Below are positions 10,120 through 18,316 of a stretch of 64,000 bases of DNA, piece by piece. Source of the DNA: Lachnospiraceae bacterium (GTDB taxonomy: Bacteria; Bacillota; Clostridia; Lachnospirales; Lachnospiraceae); NCBI GenBank assembly GCA_014804675.1, contig JAAUZH010000037.1:114473-178472 (forward strand), in the 5' to 3' direction. The stretch's first letter is position 1; each line of letters opens with the position of its first letter. The position numbers and the translations under genes are program-made. The notes beneath the pieces are model-generated. The model searched no databases, was not told where the DNA came from, and saw nothing but the letters and a program-made list of their open reading frames with translations.

Positions 10120-10758
10120 GTGATAGTGGATGAACGTTTTGCAGCTTATATCAATTCCCTGGAGAATGGAAATAAAGAGTATTTAGATGAATTGGAGGCT
10201 TATGCAAGGAAAACGGATGTGCCGATTATCCGGAAGGAAATGCAGAGCCTTCTGAAAACCTTATTGGTTATGAATAAACCGAAGCAGATTCTGGAGGTTG
10301 GAACTGCTATCGGTTTTTCTGCGTTACTAATGGCAGAAGCAGCGCCAAAAGCGCACATTACTACCATAGAAAAATATGAAAAAAGAATTCCCTTAGCAAA
10401 GGAAAATTTTGAGAGGTTTGGAAAAGACGGACAGATTACTCTGTTAGAAGGGGATGCAGCCCAAATCCTGAAAGAGCTTACAGGTACATATGATTTCGTT
10501 TTTATGGATGCGGCAAAAGGACAGTATATTCATTTCCTGCCGGAAGTGCTGCGGCTTTTGAATCCGGGAGGCATACTGCTGTCCGATAATATCCTGCAGG
10601 ATGGGGACATCATCCAGTCAAGATTTGCCGTGACCAAAAGAAACCGTACCATCCATGCAAGGATGCGGGAGTATTTGTATACCCTGAAGCACCATCAGCA
10701 ACTGGAAACAGCCATTCTTCCTTTAGGGGACGGAGTGGCAATGTCTGTAAAAAAATAA
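10120..10758 (+). CDS. trmR: O-methyltransferase, TrmR (YrrM)-like tRNA hydroxyuridine methyltransferase
   Basis: A 212-residue SAM-dependent class I methyltransferase of the catechol/caffeoyl-CoA OMT type. The SAM-binding motif ILEVGTAIGFSALLMAE, the acidic motif ITTIEKYEKR and the metal/catalytic FVFMDAAKGQY are visible. The homologue in this position in Bacillus, TrmR, methylates 5-hydroxyuridine at tRNA wobble position 34; the adjacent trhP-like gene would supply the hydroxylation step. The GTG at 10120 follows an AGAGG site by nine bases; an ATG at 10099 inside the previous gene has no such site and is less likely. Confidence 0.85.
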   Translation: MIVDERFAAYINSLENGNKEYLDELEAYARKTDVPIIRKEMQSLLKTLLVMNKPKQILEVGTAIGFSALLMAEAAPKAHITTIEKYEKRIPLAKENFERFGKDGQITLLEGDAAQILKELTGTYDFVFMDAAKGQYIHFLPEVLRLLNPGGILLSDNILQDGDIIQSRFAVTKRNRTIHARMREYLYTLKHHQQLETAILPLGDGVAMSVKK

Positions 10759-10776
10759 GCCGCCAAAAAGGAAGGA

Positions 10777-12039
10777 ATGAACACAAGTATGAAAAAGCCA
10801 GAATTACTGATTCCGGCAAGCAGTCTGGAGGTATTAAAAACTGCTGTGATTTTCGGAGCAGATGCAGTATATATCGGAGGAGAAGCCTTTGGGCTCAGGG
10901 CAAAGGCAAAGAATTTTTCAACCGAAGAAATGGCAGAAGGCATCGCCTTTGCCCATGAGCATAGAGTAAAGGTTTATGTAACTGCAAATATATTAGCCCA
11001 TAATCGTGATTTAGAGGGAGCCAGAGAATACTTTAAAGAATTAAAGACTTTAAAGCCGGACGGCCTGATTATTGCAGACCCGGGCATGGTAACTCTTGCA
11101 AAGGAAGAGTGCGGGGAGATAGAAATCCATATCAGCACTCAGGCCAACAATACCAATTACCTGACCTATTTATTCTGGTATGAGCAGGGCATAAAACGAG
11201 TAGTATCTGCAAGAGAGCTGTCTCTTTCGGAAATAAAGGAAATCAGACAGCATATTCCAGAGGATATGGAAATCGAAAGCTTTGTCCATGGAGCTATGTG
11301 CATTTCCTATTCCGGAAGATGCCTGCTAAGCAGCTATTTTACAGGAAGGGATGCCAATCAGGGAGCCTGCACCCATCCCTGCCGCTGGAAGTATGCCATT
11401 ATGGAAGAACAGCGGCCCGGTGAATACCTTCCAGTTTATGAAAACGAAAGAGGTACCTATATTTTCAACTCAAAGGACCTGTGCATGATTGAACATATAC
11501 CGGAAATGATTGATGCGGGAATTGACAGCCTGAAAATAGAAGGCCGCATGAAAACTGCCCTGTATGTGGCAACAGTAGCCAGGACCTACCGAAAGGCAAT
11601 TGATGATTTCTTTCAAAGCAAAGAAACCTACGAAAGCCATATGGACTGGTACAAAGAGGAAATTTCCAAATGCACCTACCGCCAGTTCGCCACCGGCTTT
11701 TATTTTGGAAGACCAGACGAAAATACCCAGATTTATGACAACAATACCTATGTAAACGAGTACATCTATTTAGGCATTGCAGAAGCTGTGGAAAATACCC
11801 CAATTTCCGTTTCCTTGCCGGAAAACACAATAAAAATCAGCCAGCGCAACAAGTTTTCCGTAGGCCAGGAAATAGAAATCATGAAACCAAACGGCACAAA
11901 CATACCTGTTACCGTATTATCCATGCACAACGAAGAAGGAGCCGAAATAGAAAGCTGTCCACACCCCAAACAAACCATATATGTCACTCTTACCCAAAAA
12001 GCGGAGCCCTATGATATTTTACGTATTGCTAATCCATAA
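10777..12039 (+). CDS. trhP: Peptidase U32 family protein, TrhP-like tRNA hydroxylation factor
   Basis: A 420-residue U32 family protein. The family signature ESFVHGAMCISYSGRCLLS is present with the following Cys cluster (GACTHPCRW), which in TrhP proteins is thought to hold an iron-sulfur cluster, and the C-terminal small beta domain is complete. In E. coli and Bacillus, TrhP-type proteins are needed for prephenate-dependent 5-hydroxyuridine formation at tRNA position 34. Pairing with the trmR-like gene supports this over a protease role. Two starts are possible: 10777, where the AAGGAAGG site lies too close, or 10789, 13 bases after it. Confidence 0.85.
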   Translation: MNTSMKKPELLIPASSLEVLKTAVIFGADAVYIGGEAFGLRAKAKNFSTEEMAEGIAFAHEHRVKVYVTANILAHNRDLEGAREYFKELKTLKPDGLIIADPGMVTLAKEECGEIEIHISTQANNTNYLTYLFWYEQGIKRVVSARELSLSEIKEIRQHIPEDMEIESFVHGAMCISYSGRCLLSSYFTGRDANQGACTHPCRWKYAIMEEQRPGEYLPVYENERGTYIFNSKDLCMIEHIPEMIDAGIDSLKIEGRMKTALYVATVARTYRKAIDDFFQSKETYESHMDWYKEEISKCTYRQFATGFYFGRPDENTQIYDNNTYVNEYIYLGIAEAVENTPISVSLPENTIKISQRNKFSVGQEIEIMKPNGTNIPVTVLSMHNEEGAEIESCPHPKQTIYVTLTQKAEPYDILRIANP

Positions 12040-12586
12040 AGAAATACGGAAAGGATTTTTTAATCCGGTTATAAGCTCTAAAGTCTCATTCCCCAAGCCT
12101 TTTCTACTTTCACAATATGTAATATATTGAAAGCATACCAAAAATTTTTGCAGAGATAGCATAGATGCCTTTTTCGATACACAGTGGGAGATGGGGTGAG
12201 GCGGAGGAGGGAATGGGCAGGCGTGGCATAAGATAGGATAGTCTTCCGGACCTTGGCAAAGTCGCCGGCACTTATGCACCGTACTTTGGTGCGTTAGTAC
12301 CGCTGCGTCTTTGCAGAGCGAAAGCGTGTCCGGAAGACTATCCTATCTTATGCCATGTCTGCCCATTCCCTCCTCCGCCTCACCTCATCTCCCACGTCCT
12401 CTCATCCCCCCAAAAACATAACAAACCCGTTGAGAAAACTGATTAAAAAAATCACCTTCCAAGTTGCATATTGACCAATGGAATGTATATATTGTACAAT
12501 ATGTAGAAATGATTAGGCGTAAGCCAGTGTTTGTTCATCAATTTTATTAAAAATGCGGATTAAAAGAAAGTTTTTTCAATTTTTAC
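12040..12586. other. Non-coding interval between trhP and the glnN promoter
   Basis: Apart from the long-hairpin element, this 547-base stretch holds a weak hairpin just after trhP (GGATTTTTTAATCC, near 12053) and AT-rich sequence from 12400 on. No credible coding frame was found. Confidence 0.6.
12184..12395 (+). repeat. Long-hairpin element, copy 1 (76-nt core, 68-bp inverted arms)
   Basis: Left arm 12184-12251 and right arm 12328-12395 are reverse complements over all 68 positions except three, where G in the left arm faces T in the right, so + strand RNA would pair throughout. The core 12252-12327 is 70/76 identical to that of a second copy at 38445-38520, while the arms are largely different. 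The core itself folds: GCACC/GGTGC caps a 7-nt loop, then a GCAAAG/CTTTGC helix, then an asymmetric loop (CTTG opposite a 13-nt strand with a GCGAAAGC mini-hairpin). It lies 145 bases after trhP. No transposase, target duplication or T-run is seen. Reading frames across it are spurious. Confidence 0.85.
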
Positions 12587-12615
12587 TTGCATTTTGAAAA
12601 AATTTAAGGTATCTT
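12587..12615 (+). promoter_or_regulatory. Sigma-A promoter for glutamine synthetase
   Basis: TTGCAT and TATCTT with a 17-base spacer, about 195 bases before the glutamine synthetase start, leaving a long untranslated leader with an attenuator-like structure. Confidence 0.6.
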
Positions 12616-12624
12616 ATAGAAAAC

Positions 12625-12698
12625 GAAGGCGAACCTTCAAAGTTGAATAAGATGTCTTGAACGATGATGTTCCAAACAGAGCTTTGGGGCATTTTTTT
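12625..12698 (+). promoter_or_regulatory. Attenuator-like leader of glutamine synthetase
   Basis: Three hairpins can be drawn. The first is GAAGG/CCTTC (12625-12638). The second is GAAC/GTTC with a six-base GATGAT loop (12659-12672). The third, TGTTCCAAA/TTTGGGGCA (12668-12691), is followed by seven T and looks like an intrinsic terminator. The second and third share bases 12668-12672 and are mutually exclusive, the logic of an antitermination switch. The layout recalls ANTAR-protein target leaders, but the loops lack the A1 residue of the dual-hexaloop consensus, so the regulator is unknown. Confidence 0.5.
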
Positions 12699-12810
12699 AT
12701 TTTCTTTTACCTATTGGAAAAGAAAAAGGGTGCTGAAGCTGTTTTAAGATCAGCCCAAAGGATGTCGGTTATCCAACATGAAAATTATGATTGAAAGGAA
12801 GTATATAAAA

Positions 12811-14922
12811 ATGAGCCAGGTATTAAATGTAGAAGAAATTTTTGCAAAAAATGTATTCACTCTTGGGAAAATGAAAGAGCGTCTTCCGAGGAATGTATAC
12901 AAGGAAGTGAAAAGAGTCATGGATCATGGCGGAGAACTTTCCGCAACAACAGCTGATGTAGTGGCAAAAGCAATGAAAGACTGGGCAGTAGAAAACGGTG
13001 CCACTCACTATACCCATTGGTTCCAGCCGCTGACTGGCATTACGGCAGAAAAGCATGATTCCTTTGTATCTCATCCGGATGAGGATGGAAAAATGCTGAT
13101 GGAATTTTCCGGAAAGGAATTGATCAAGGGAGAGCCGGATGCTTCTTCTTTCCCGTCAGGGGGACTTCGTGCAACCTTTGAAGCAAGAGGATATACGGCA
13201 TGGGATATTACTTCCCCCGCTTTCTTAAAAGAATCCGGAACCGGGGTGACCCTTTGCATTCCTACCGCTTTTTGTTCCTATACGGGTGAGGCTCTTGACA
13301 AAAAGACACCGCTTCTTCGTTCCATGGAAGCAGTTAGTGAACAGGCGCTTCGTATTGTAAAATTGTTTGGCAATACAGAGGCTACCAAGGTTACCGCATC
13401 CGTAGGACCTGAGCAGGAATACTTTCTGGTGGATAGAGAGAAATACTTACAAAGAAAAGACCTGATTTTTTCCGGACGCACCTTATTTGGTGCACCTGCG
13501 CCAAAGGGACAGGAGCTGGAGGATCATTATTTTGGCGTTATCAGAGAACGAATCGGCGCATATATGAAGGATTTAAATGAAGAGCTTTGGAAGCTGGGCG
13601 TTACTGCAAAGACACAGCATAATGAGGTTGCTCCTGCACAGCATGAGCTTGCGCCTATTTACGAAACTGCAAATATTGCGGTAGACCACAACCAGATTGT
13701 TATGGAAACTATGAAGAGAGTGGCGGAGCATCACGGTTTAAGATGCCTCCTTCACGAAAAACCTTTTGCAGGAGTGAACGGTTCCGGTAAGCACAACAAC
13801 TGGTCCATCACAACCGATAATGGGGTTAATTTGCTGGATCCCGGCGAGACACCAAATGAAAACATACAGTTCTTGTTAGTGCTTGCCTGTATCTTAAAGG
13901 CAGTGGATACTCATGGAGATTTGCTTCGTCAAAGTGCATCTGATGTGGGAAATGACCACAGGCTTGGAGCAAACGAGGCTCCTCCGGCTATTATTTCCGT
14001 ATTCCTTGGGGATCAGTTAGAGGATGTGGTAAGGCAGCTGGTAGAAACAGGGGAAGCCACGAAATGTCTGGAAGGCGGCAAACTGGAAACCGGCGTATCC
14101 ACCCTTCCTGATTTTGTTAAGGATGCTACGGACAGAAACCGGACCTCACCATTTGCCTTTACCGGAAATAAATTTGAATTCCGTATGGTTGGCTCTTCTG
14201 ATTCTATTGCAAGCCCTAACACTATTTTAAATGCTATTGTAGCAGAAGCCTTCTGTGAAGCTGCTGATGTTCTGGAAAAAGCAGAAGACTTTGATATGGC
14301 GGTACATGATCTGATTAAAGAATATTTAACAAAACATCAGAGAATCATCTTTAACGGAGACGGCTATTCAGAGGAATGGGTAGTGGAAGCGGAAAGAAGA
14401 GGGCTGCCAAACATTAAGTCCATGGTGGAAGCAGTTGACACATTGACAACTGAGAAAGCAGTACGGTTATTTGAAAAGTTTGGTATCTTTACGAAGGTAG
14501 AATTGGAATCCCGGGAGGAGATTCTGTATGAAACCTATGCAAAGACTATCAACATTGAAGCATTGACTATGATTGATATTGCAAGCAAGCAGTTGATTCC
14601 TGCTGTAGTAGGTTATTCCAAGTCGCTGGCAGATACTGTAGTTGCAGTAAAGGCGGCAGGAGCAGATGCATCAGTACAGTCTGATTTGCTGGCTGAAGTA
14701 TCTACAAACTTAAAGGCTATGAGAGATGCCCTTGCAAAGCTGGAAAAAGTAACCGCAGAAGCAGCCGCCATGGAGGATGCAAAGGCACAGGCATTTTTCT
14801 ATAAGGATATGGTAAAGGTTGCTATGGAAGAATTGAGGACACCGGCAGATGCCCTTGAAATGCTGGTGGATAAGGATGTATGGCCGATTCCTACTTATGC
14901 GGAGTTGATTTTTGAAGTATAG
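12811..14922 (+). CDS. glnN: Glutamine synthetase type III
   Basis: This 703-residue enzyme is a type III glutamine synthetase (ATP-dependent ligation of ammonia to glutamate), the long form of about 700-730 residues found in Clostridia and Bacteroidetes. The GSIII signatures [12 protein letters not shown] and [16 protein letters not shown] are complete, with the N-terminal GSIII domain and the extended C-terminal helical region after about residue 580. The ATG at 12811 follows an AAGGAAG site; an upstream ATG at 12778 has none. It is monocistronic between its own promoter and terminator, and its leader suggests control by nitrogen status. Confidence 0.97.
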   Translation: MSQVLNVEEIFAKNVFTLGKMKERLPRNVYKEVKRVMDHGGELSATTADVVAKAMKDWAVENGATHYTHWFQPLTGITAEKHDSFVSHPDEDGKMLMEFSGKELIKGEPDASSFPSGGLRATFEARGYTAWDITSPAFLKESGTGVTLCIPTAFCSYTGEALDKKTPLLRSMEAVSEQALRIVKLFGNTEATKVTASVGPEQEYFLVDREKYLQRKDLIFSGRTLFGAPAPKGQELEDHYFGVIRERIGAYMKDLNEELWKLGVTAKTQHNEVAPAQHELAPIYETANIAVDHNQIVMETMKRVAEHHGLRCLLHEKPFAGVNGSGKHNNWSITTDNGVNLLDPGETPNENIQFLLVLACILKAVDTHGDLLRQSASDVGNDHRLGANEAPPAIISVFLGDQLEDVVRQLVETGEATKCLEGGKLETGVSTLPDFVKDATDRNRTSPFAFTGNKFEFRMVGSSDSIASPNTILNAIVAEAFCEAADVLEKAEDFDMAVHDLIKEYLTKHQRIIFNGDGYSEEWVVEAERRGLPNIKSMVEAVDTLTTEKAVRLFEKFGIFTKVELESREEILYETYAKTINIEALTMIDIASKQLIPAVVGYSKSLADTVVAVKAAGADASVQSDLLAEVSTNLKAMRDALAKLEKVTAEAAAMEDAKAQAFFYKDMVKVAMEELRTPADALEMLVDKDVWPIPTYAELIFEV

Positions 14923-14957
14923 AGGAGGCTTTTTTGAGAAGCTTTGTCATATGGAAA

Positions 14958-14988
14958 GGCAGCACAGAATAATCTGGGCTGCTTTTTC
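14958..14988 (+). terminator. Intrinsic terminator after glutamine synthetase
   Basis: GCAGC and CAGA pair with TCTG and GCTGC across a short ATAA loop (one internal A/G mismatch), followed by a T-run; about 36 bases after the stop codon. Confidence 0.85.
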
Positions 14989-15088
14989 CATAATTAAATT
15001 GATTATCTACACAAATTTGTATATACTAGATAAAGTAGAAAATAAAAGACAGGCATTTGGCTGTACAGAAGGCAGAGGAAGGTTCTTT

Positions 15089-16021
15089 ATGTGGAAAAGT
15101 ATCCTAAAGGCAATCGGTTTTTTTGCAGTTTTTTTACTGCTTTTTTTATGTATAAACAGCATATTGGAGTTGAAGCACGAGGATGGCATAGCCCAGATGG
15201 AAATGTTTTATAAACAGAAGGAAAATACGATAGATGTAATTTGCCTTGGCTCTTCTCATGTATTTGCCAATATAGATCCTGCAATTTTAGAAGAGGATTA
15301 TGGGATTGCCGCTTATGATCTGGCCGGCAGCATGCAGCCTATGTGGAATACATATTATTGTCTGAAGGAAGCCTTAAAGTACCAGAAGCCTTCTCTTATC
15401 ATACTGGATGTGTTCCGCCTTACAGAAGGGTTTACTTATTCCAAGGAGAGCAAGGTAGTAAAAAATACTTATGGCATGAGGATTTCCATGAATAAAATAA
15501 AATCTATTCAGGAAAGTGTGGAGAAGAAAGAGGATGTACTCAGGCATGTCTTTGGCATTGCCACCTATCACGACAGGTATTATGAGCTAGAGGAAAAAGA
15601 TTTTCAAGGCGGCATCAGAAAGGACGAGTCCTATAAAGGGTATTATCCTTTGACAGAGATACAGCCCCAGAAGCAGCCTCGGGTTTCCCATATAGAAGAG
15701 ACGCTTCCTATCGAAGAAAAAACGAAACAGTATTTTTATAGGATTTTAGAACTGGCTCAAAAGCAGGACATACCGGTTTTGCTGATCAATGCTCCGTATT
15801 GTATGACAGAAGATGATAAAAAGGTGTTTAATGAACTGGAGAGCCTTTTACAGGAAGGTGTGCCCGGAAAAGTTGCTTATTTGGACTTTAACAGGCACTA
15901 TAGTGAAATGGGATTGGATTTTTCTGTAGATTTTGCCGACTCGGAACATTTGAATCAGGAGGGGGCAAAAAAAATGAACAAATACCTTGGGGAATATTTG
16001 GTGAATCACTACGGTTTTTAA
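15089..16021 (+). CDS. SGNH-like membrane-anchored protein (DltD/AlgJ-type)
   Basis: This 310-residue protein has one N-terminal membrane segment (about residues 6-24) and an extracytoplasmic SGNH-like domain: LGSSHVFANIDP supplies the GxSxx nucleophile motif, and the C-terminal DSEHLNQEGAKKM supplies the Asp-x-x-His pair of such hydrolases/acyltransferases. Related proteins act in O-acylation of cell-surface polymers or in export, but no partner gene lies next to it. The ATG at 15089 has an AGAGGAAGG site; the longer frame from 14912 runs through the upstream terminator and is rejected. Substrate unknown. Confidence 0.7.
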   Translation: MWKSILKAIGFFAVFLLLFLCINSILELKHEDGIAQMEMFYKQKENTIDVICLGSSHVFANIDPAILEEDYGIAAYDLAGSMQPMWNTYYCLKEALKYQKPSLIILDVFRLTEGFTYSKESKVVKNTYGMRISMNKIKSIQESVEKKEDVLRHVFGIATYHDRYYELEEKDFQGGIRKDESYKGYYPLTEIQPQKQPRVSHIEETLPIEEKTKQYFYRILELAQKQDIPVLLINAPYCMTEDDKKVFNELESLLQEGVPGKVAYLDFNRHYSEMGLDFSVDFADSEHLNQEGAKKMNKYLGEYLVNHYGF

Positions 16022-16072
16022 TGGGAAAATCCGGAGGAAATAAAAAAGAATAAAAAAAAATTAAAAAAAAGG

Positions 16073-16101
16073 TTGAAATTTTTATAATTATTTAGTATAC
16101 T
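16073..16101 (+). promoter_or_regulatory. Sigma-A promoter for tRNA-Gln
   Basis: TTGAAA and TATACT with a 17-base spacer, ending 12 bases before the first tRNA base. It may also transcribe the cvfB-like gene downstream. Confidence 0.8.
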
Positions 16102-16113
16102 GTATCAATGTAA

Positions 16114-16185
16114 TGGGCTATCGCCAAACGGTAAGGCAACGGACTCTGACTCCGTCATTTCAAGGTTCGAATCCTTGTAGCCCAG
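16114..16185 (+). tRNA. tRNA-Gln (anticodon CUG)
   Basis: A 72-base cloverleaf can be drawn. The acceptor stem TGGGCTA pairs with TAGCCCA followed by discriminator G; the anticodon stem ACGGA/TCCGT holds the loop CTCTGAC, giving anticodon CTG (reads CAG, glutamine); the T arm has GGTTCGAATCC. CCA is not encoded. Confidence 0.97.
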
Positions 16186-16234
16186 TTTCTACTTTATTTC
16201 AATAATCAACTGATGCAATGAAAGGAACTAGCAT

Positions 16235-17089
16235 ATGGAATTAGGTAAAAAGCAGAAATTGGTTATTATCAAAGTGGTGGATTTTGGAGCATATCTGGCT
16301 TCAGACATAAATAATCATGAGGACAAAGTATTACTGCCAAAGAAACAAATACCGGCTGATAAAAAGGTAGGAGATTCTTTGGAAGTTTTTATTTATAGGG
16401 ATTCTAAGGATCGGCTGATTGCCACTACGAGAGAACCAAAGGTTACCCTAGGAGAGATTGCGGAACTGGAAGTGGCAGAGGTTGGGGACATAGGAGCCTT
16501 TTTAGATTGGGGACTGGAAAAGGATTTGTTCCTTCCTTTTAAAGAACAGACGAGAAAGCTCCGCCGTGGTAATAGTGTACTGATTGCACTATACATTGAT
16601 AAAAGCAACCGATTATGCGCAACTATGAAGTTATATCCTTATTTGAGAACAGACAGTCCATATCATAAGGATGAAAGAGTGGCTGGAACAGTATATGAGG
16701 TGAGTGAGGAATACGGAGCCTTTGTGGCTGTGGATCGGATATATTCCGCCCTGATTCCCAATAAGGAGCTGTATAGCGAAGTACGGGCTGGAGATTCTGT
16801 AGTTGCCAGAGTCTGCGATGTGAAAGAAGACGGTAAGCTGGACTTGAGCCTGAGGGAGAAGGCACATATTCAAATCGGAGAAGATTCCAGACTGGTACTG
16901 GAGCAGATCTGTGAAAATGGCGGCAGGCTGGATTTTAACGATAAGGCTTCACCGGAACTGATTCGTGAAAGAATGAATATGAGCAAGAATGAATTTAAGC
17001 GTGCAGTAGGGCATTTATTAAAAGAAGGATATATTGCCATTGGAGAGAACAGTATTTCCCTGTGTGGAAATGTGAAATCTATATCTTGA
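16235..17089 (+). CDS. cvfB: S1-domain RNA-binding protein, CvfB family
   Basis: This 284-residue protein is a CvfB/YitL family member: two or three S1-type OB repeats (FGAYLAS, then EVGDIGAFLDWGLEKDLFLP about residue 85, then VSEEYGAFVAVDRIYSALIP about residue 152) followed by a C-terminal winged helix (RMNMSKNEFKRAVGHLLKEG). CvfB in Staphylococcus is an RNA-binding regulator of virulence and mRNA decay. Length is typical. It lies just after tRNA-Gln and may be co-transcribed with it. Confidence 0.9.
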   Translation: MELGKKQKLVIIKVVDFGAYLASDINNHEDKVLLPKKQIPADKKVGDSLEVFIYRDSKDRLIATTREPKVTLGEIAELEVAEVGDIGAFLDWGLEKDLFLPFKEQTRKLRRGNSVLIALYIDKSNRLCATMKLYPYLRTDSPYHKDERVAGTVYEVSEEYGAFVAVDRIYSALIPNKELYSEVRAGDSVVARVCDVKEDGKLDLSLREKAHIQIGEDSRLVLEQICENGGRLDFNDKASPELIRERMNMSKNEFKRAVGHLLKEGYIAIGENSISLCGNVKSIS

Positions 17090-17116
17090 TTTGTTTTAAA
17101 ACAGGAGGAGTGCAAA

Positions 17117-17350
17117 ATGAAAGTACAGAATATTACAAATATCGATAAGTTTTTTGAAGTGATTGACAGTTGTGTGGGAAAGGTAGAGCTTGTGACCGGT
17201 GAAGGGGACAGGCTGAATTTAAAATCAAAGCTTTCTCAGTACGTATCCATGGCAAATATTTTTTCTGACGGTTCTATTTCCGAGCTGGAAATACTGGCAT
17301 ATGAACCGGAAGACATTACAAAACTTGTAAATTTTATGATGAATAACTAA
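17117..17350 (+). CDS. Conserved small protein of unknown function
   Basis: A 77-residue soluble protein with a good AGGAGG site, between the cvfB-like gene and the CPBP protease. It seems to form a single small alpha/beta domain (FEVIDSCVGKVELVTGEGD then LNLKSKLSQYVSM). No membrane segment, Cys pair or catalytic motif is visible. Spacing of 27 and 8 bases to its neighbours suggests one operon. I do not recognise the family. Confidence 0.75.
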   Translation: MKVQNITNIDKFFEVIDSCVGKVELVTGEGDRLNLKSKLSQYVSMANIFSDGSISELEILAYEPEDITKLVNFMMNN

Positions 17351-17358
17351 GGAATAAT

Positions 17359-18303
17359 ATGAGTGCAAAAAAAGCAAATTGGACATTTTTGGCTGTGATA
17401 TTATTTAATGCAGCCGCCATAGTAGTACTTGCCATATTTGCAAGGAAAATTAGCCTGACTATGCTTCAGGCTCTTTTGGTATCACAGGGAATTGTATTAG
17501 TACCGGTGCTGTTGTGCTTGATTTTTACAAGGACAAGGCTGAAGGGCTTGATTCCATGCAAAAAAATAAAGCTGACTACTGCTTTGCTTATTGTTGTAGT
17601 TACCTATCTATGCATGCCGCTTATATCGGTAACCAATTTGATTTCCCTGCTTTTTGTGGAAAATGAAGCAAACAATATGATGGCAGGCTTTGAAGGGATT
17701 TCTCCGTTTCTTTTAGTGCTGGTGGTGGGAATCCTGGGACCTATGAATGAAGAATTTGTATTTCGGGGCGTGCTTTATCACGAATACCGCCAAAGTGGAA
17801 GAATTATAGGTGCCACTGTGCTATCTTCTGTTCTTTTTGGCATGATGCATTTAAATTTTAATCAGATGGGATATGCCATTGTTGTAGGCATTATCGGAGT
17901 GCTGTTGATTGAATGTACCGGCAGCATTCTGTCCAGCATGATATTTCATGCAACGATCAATACTACAAGCATGATTGTTGCTTATGCAGGAGGAGAGATA
18001 GGAAAAGACAGCGAGGATATCCGGAATGCAACAGTAGCTATAAACAATCTTACTTACCGGGAAACCCTTTGTATGGGCATTTCTGTCTATATGGTAATTG
18101 CTGTGATTGCCACTGCCATAGCAGGATGCCTGATGTATGTAATTGCCCGCAATGAAAAGCGGACAGATTACATGGATGCATTGGGAAAAATATGCAGGAT
18201 AAAGAGGAAAGAAAAATTATTTTCAGTTCCGTTATGGATAGCAATGGGGCTTTGTATGGCTTATATGATTTTAAATGAAGCTATGACACATATGGCCGGT
18301 TAG
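17359..18303 (+). CDS. CPBP family intramembrane metalloprotease
   Basis: This 314-residue, highly hydrophobic protein has about seven membrane segments. The CPBP (CAAX protease/bacteriocin-processing) motifs are present: EEFVFRG with YHEYR (motif 1), FGMMHLNFN (motif 2) and a later HATIN (motif 3), which supply the Glu and His metal ligands. Family members process prenylated or membrane proteins, or give immunity to self-made bacteriocins; no bacteriocin gene is nearby, so the substrate is unknown. A hydrophilic stretch follows the catalytic core, with one last helix at the C terminus. Confidence 0.9.
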   Translation: MSAKKANWTFLAVILFNAAAIVVLAIFARKISLTMLQALLVSQGIVLVPVLLCLIFTRTRLKGLIPCKKIKLTTALLIVVVTYLCMPLISVTNLISLLFVENEANNMMAGFEGISPFLLVLVVGILGPMNEEFVFRGVLYHEYRQSGRIIGATVLSSVLFGMMHLNFNQMGYAIVVGIIGVLLIECTGSILSSMIFHATINTTSMIVAYAGGEIGKDSEDIRNATVAINNLTYRETLCMGISVYMVIAVIATAIAGCLMYVIARNEKRTDYMDALGKICRIKRKEKLFSVPLWIAMGLCMAYMILNEAMTHMAG

Positions 18304-18316
18304 CGGGTGAAGGGCT

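Noticed and set aside
12103..12136. AT-rich palindromic stretch around CTTTCACAATATG
   Set aside because: Pairing is interrupted and AT-only, as expected by chance in such sequence.
12019..12279. Minus-strand open frame across long-hairpin copy 1, with a similar frame at 38245-38472
   Set aside because: Both frames translate the repeated core and its arms, share a CRLCQG-type string only for that reason, and lack ribosome binding sites. The structure explains the sequence better than coding.
12184..12395. MITE or insertion sequence with terminal inverted repeats
   Set aside because: Ends and arms differ between the two copies while the centre is conserved, the opposite of a MITE. No transposase or target-site duplication was seen.
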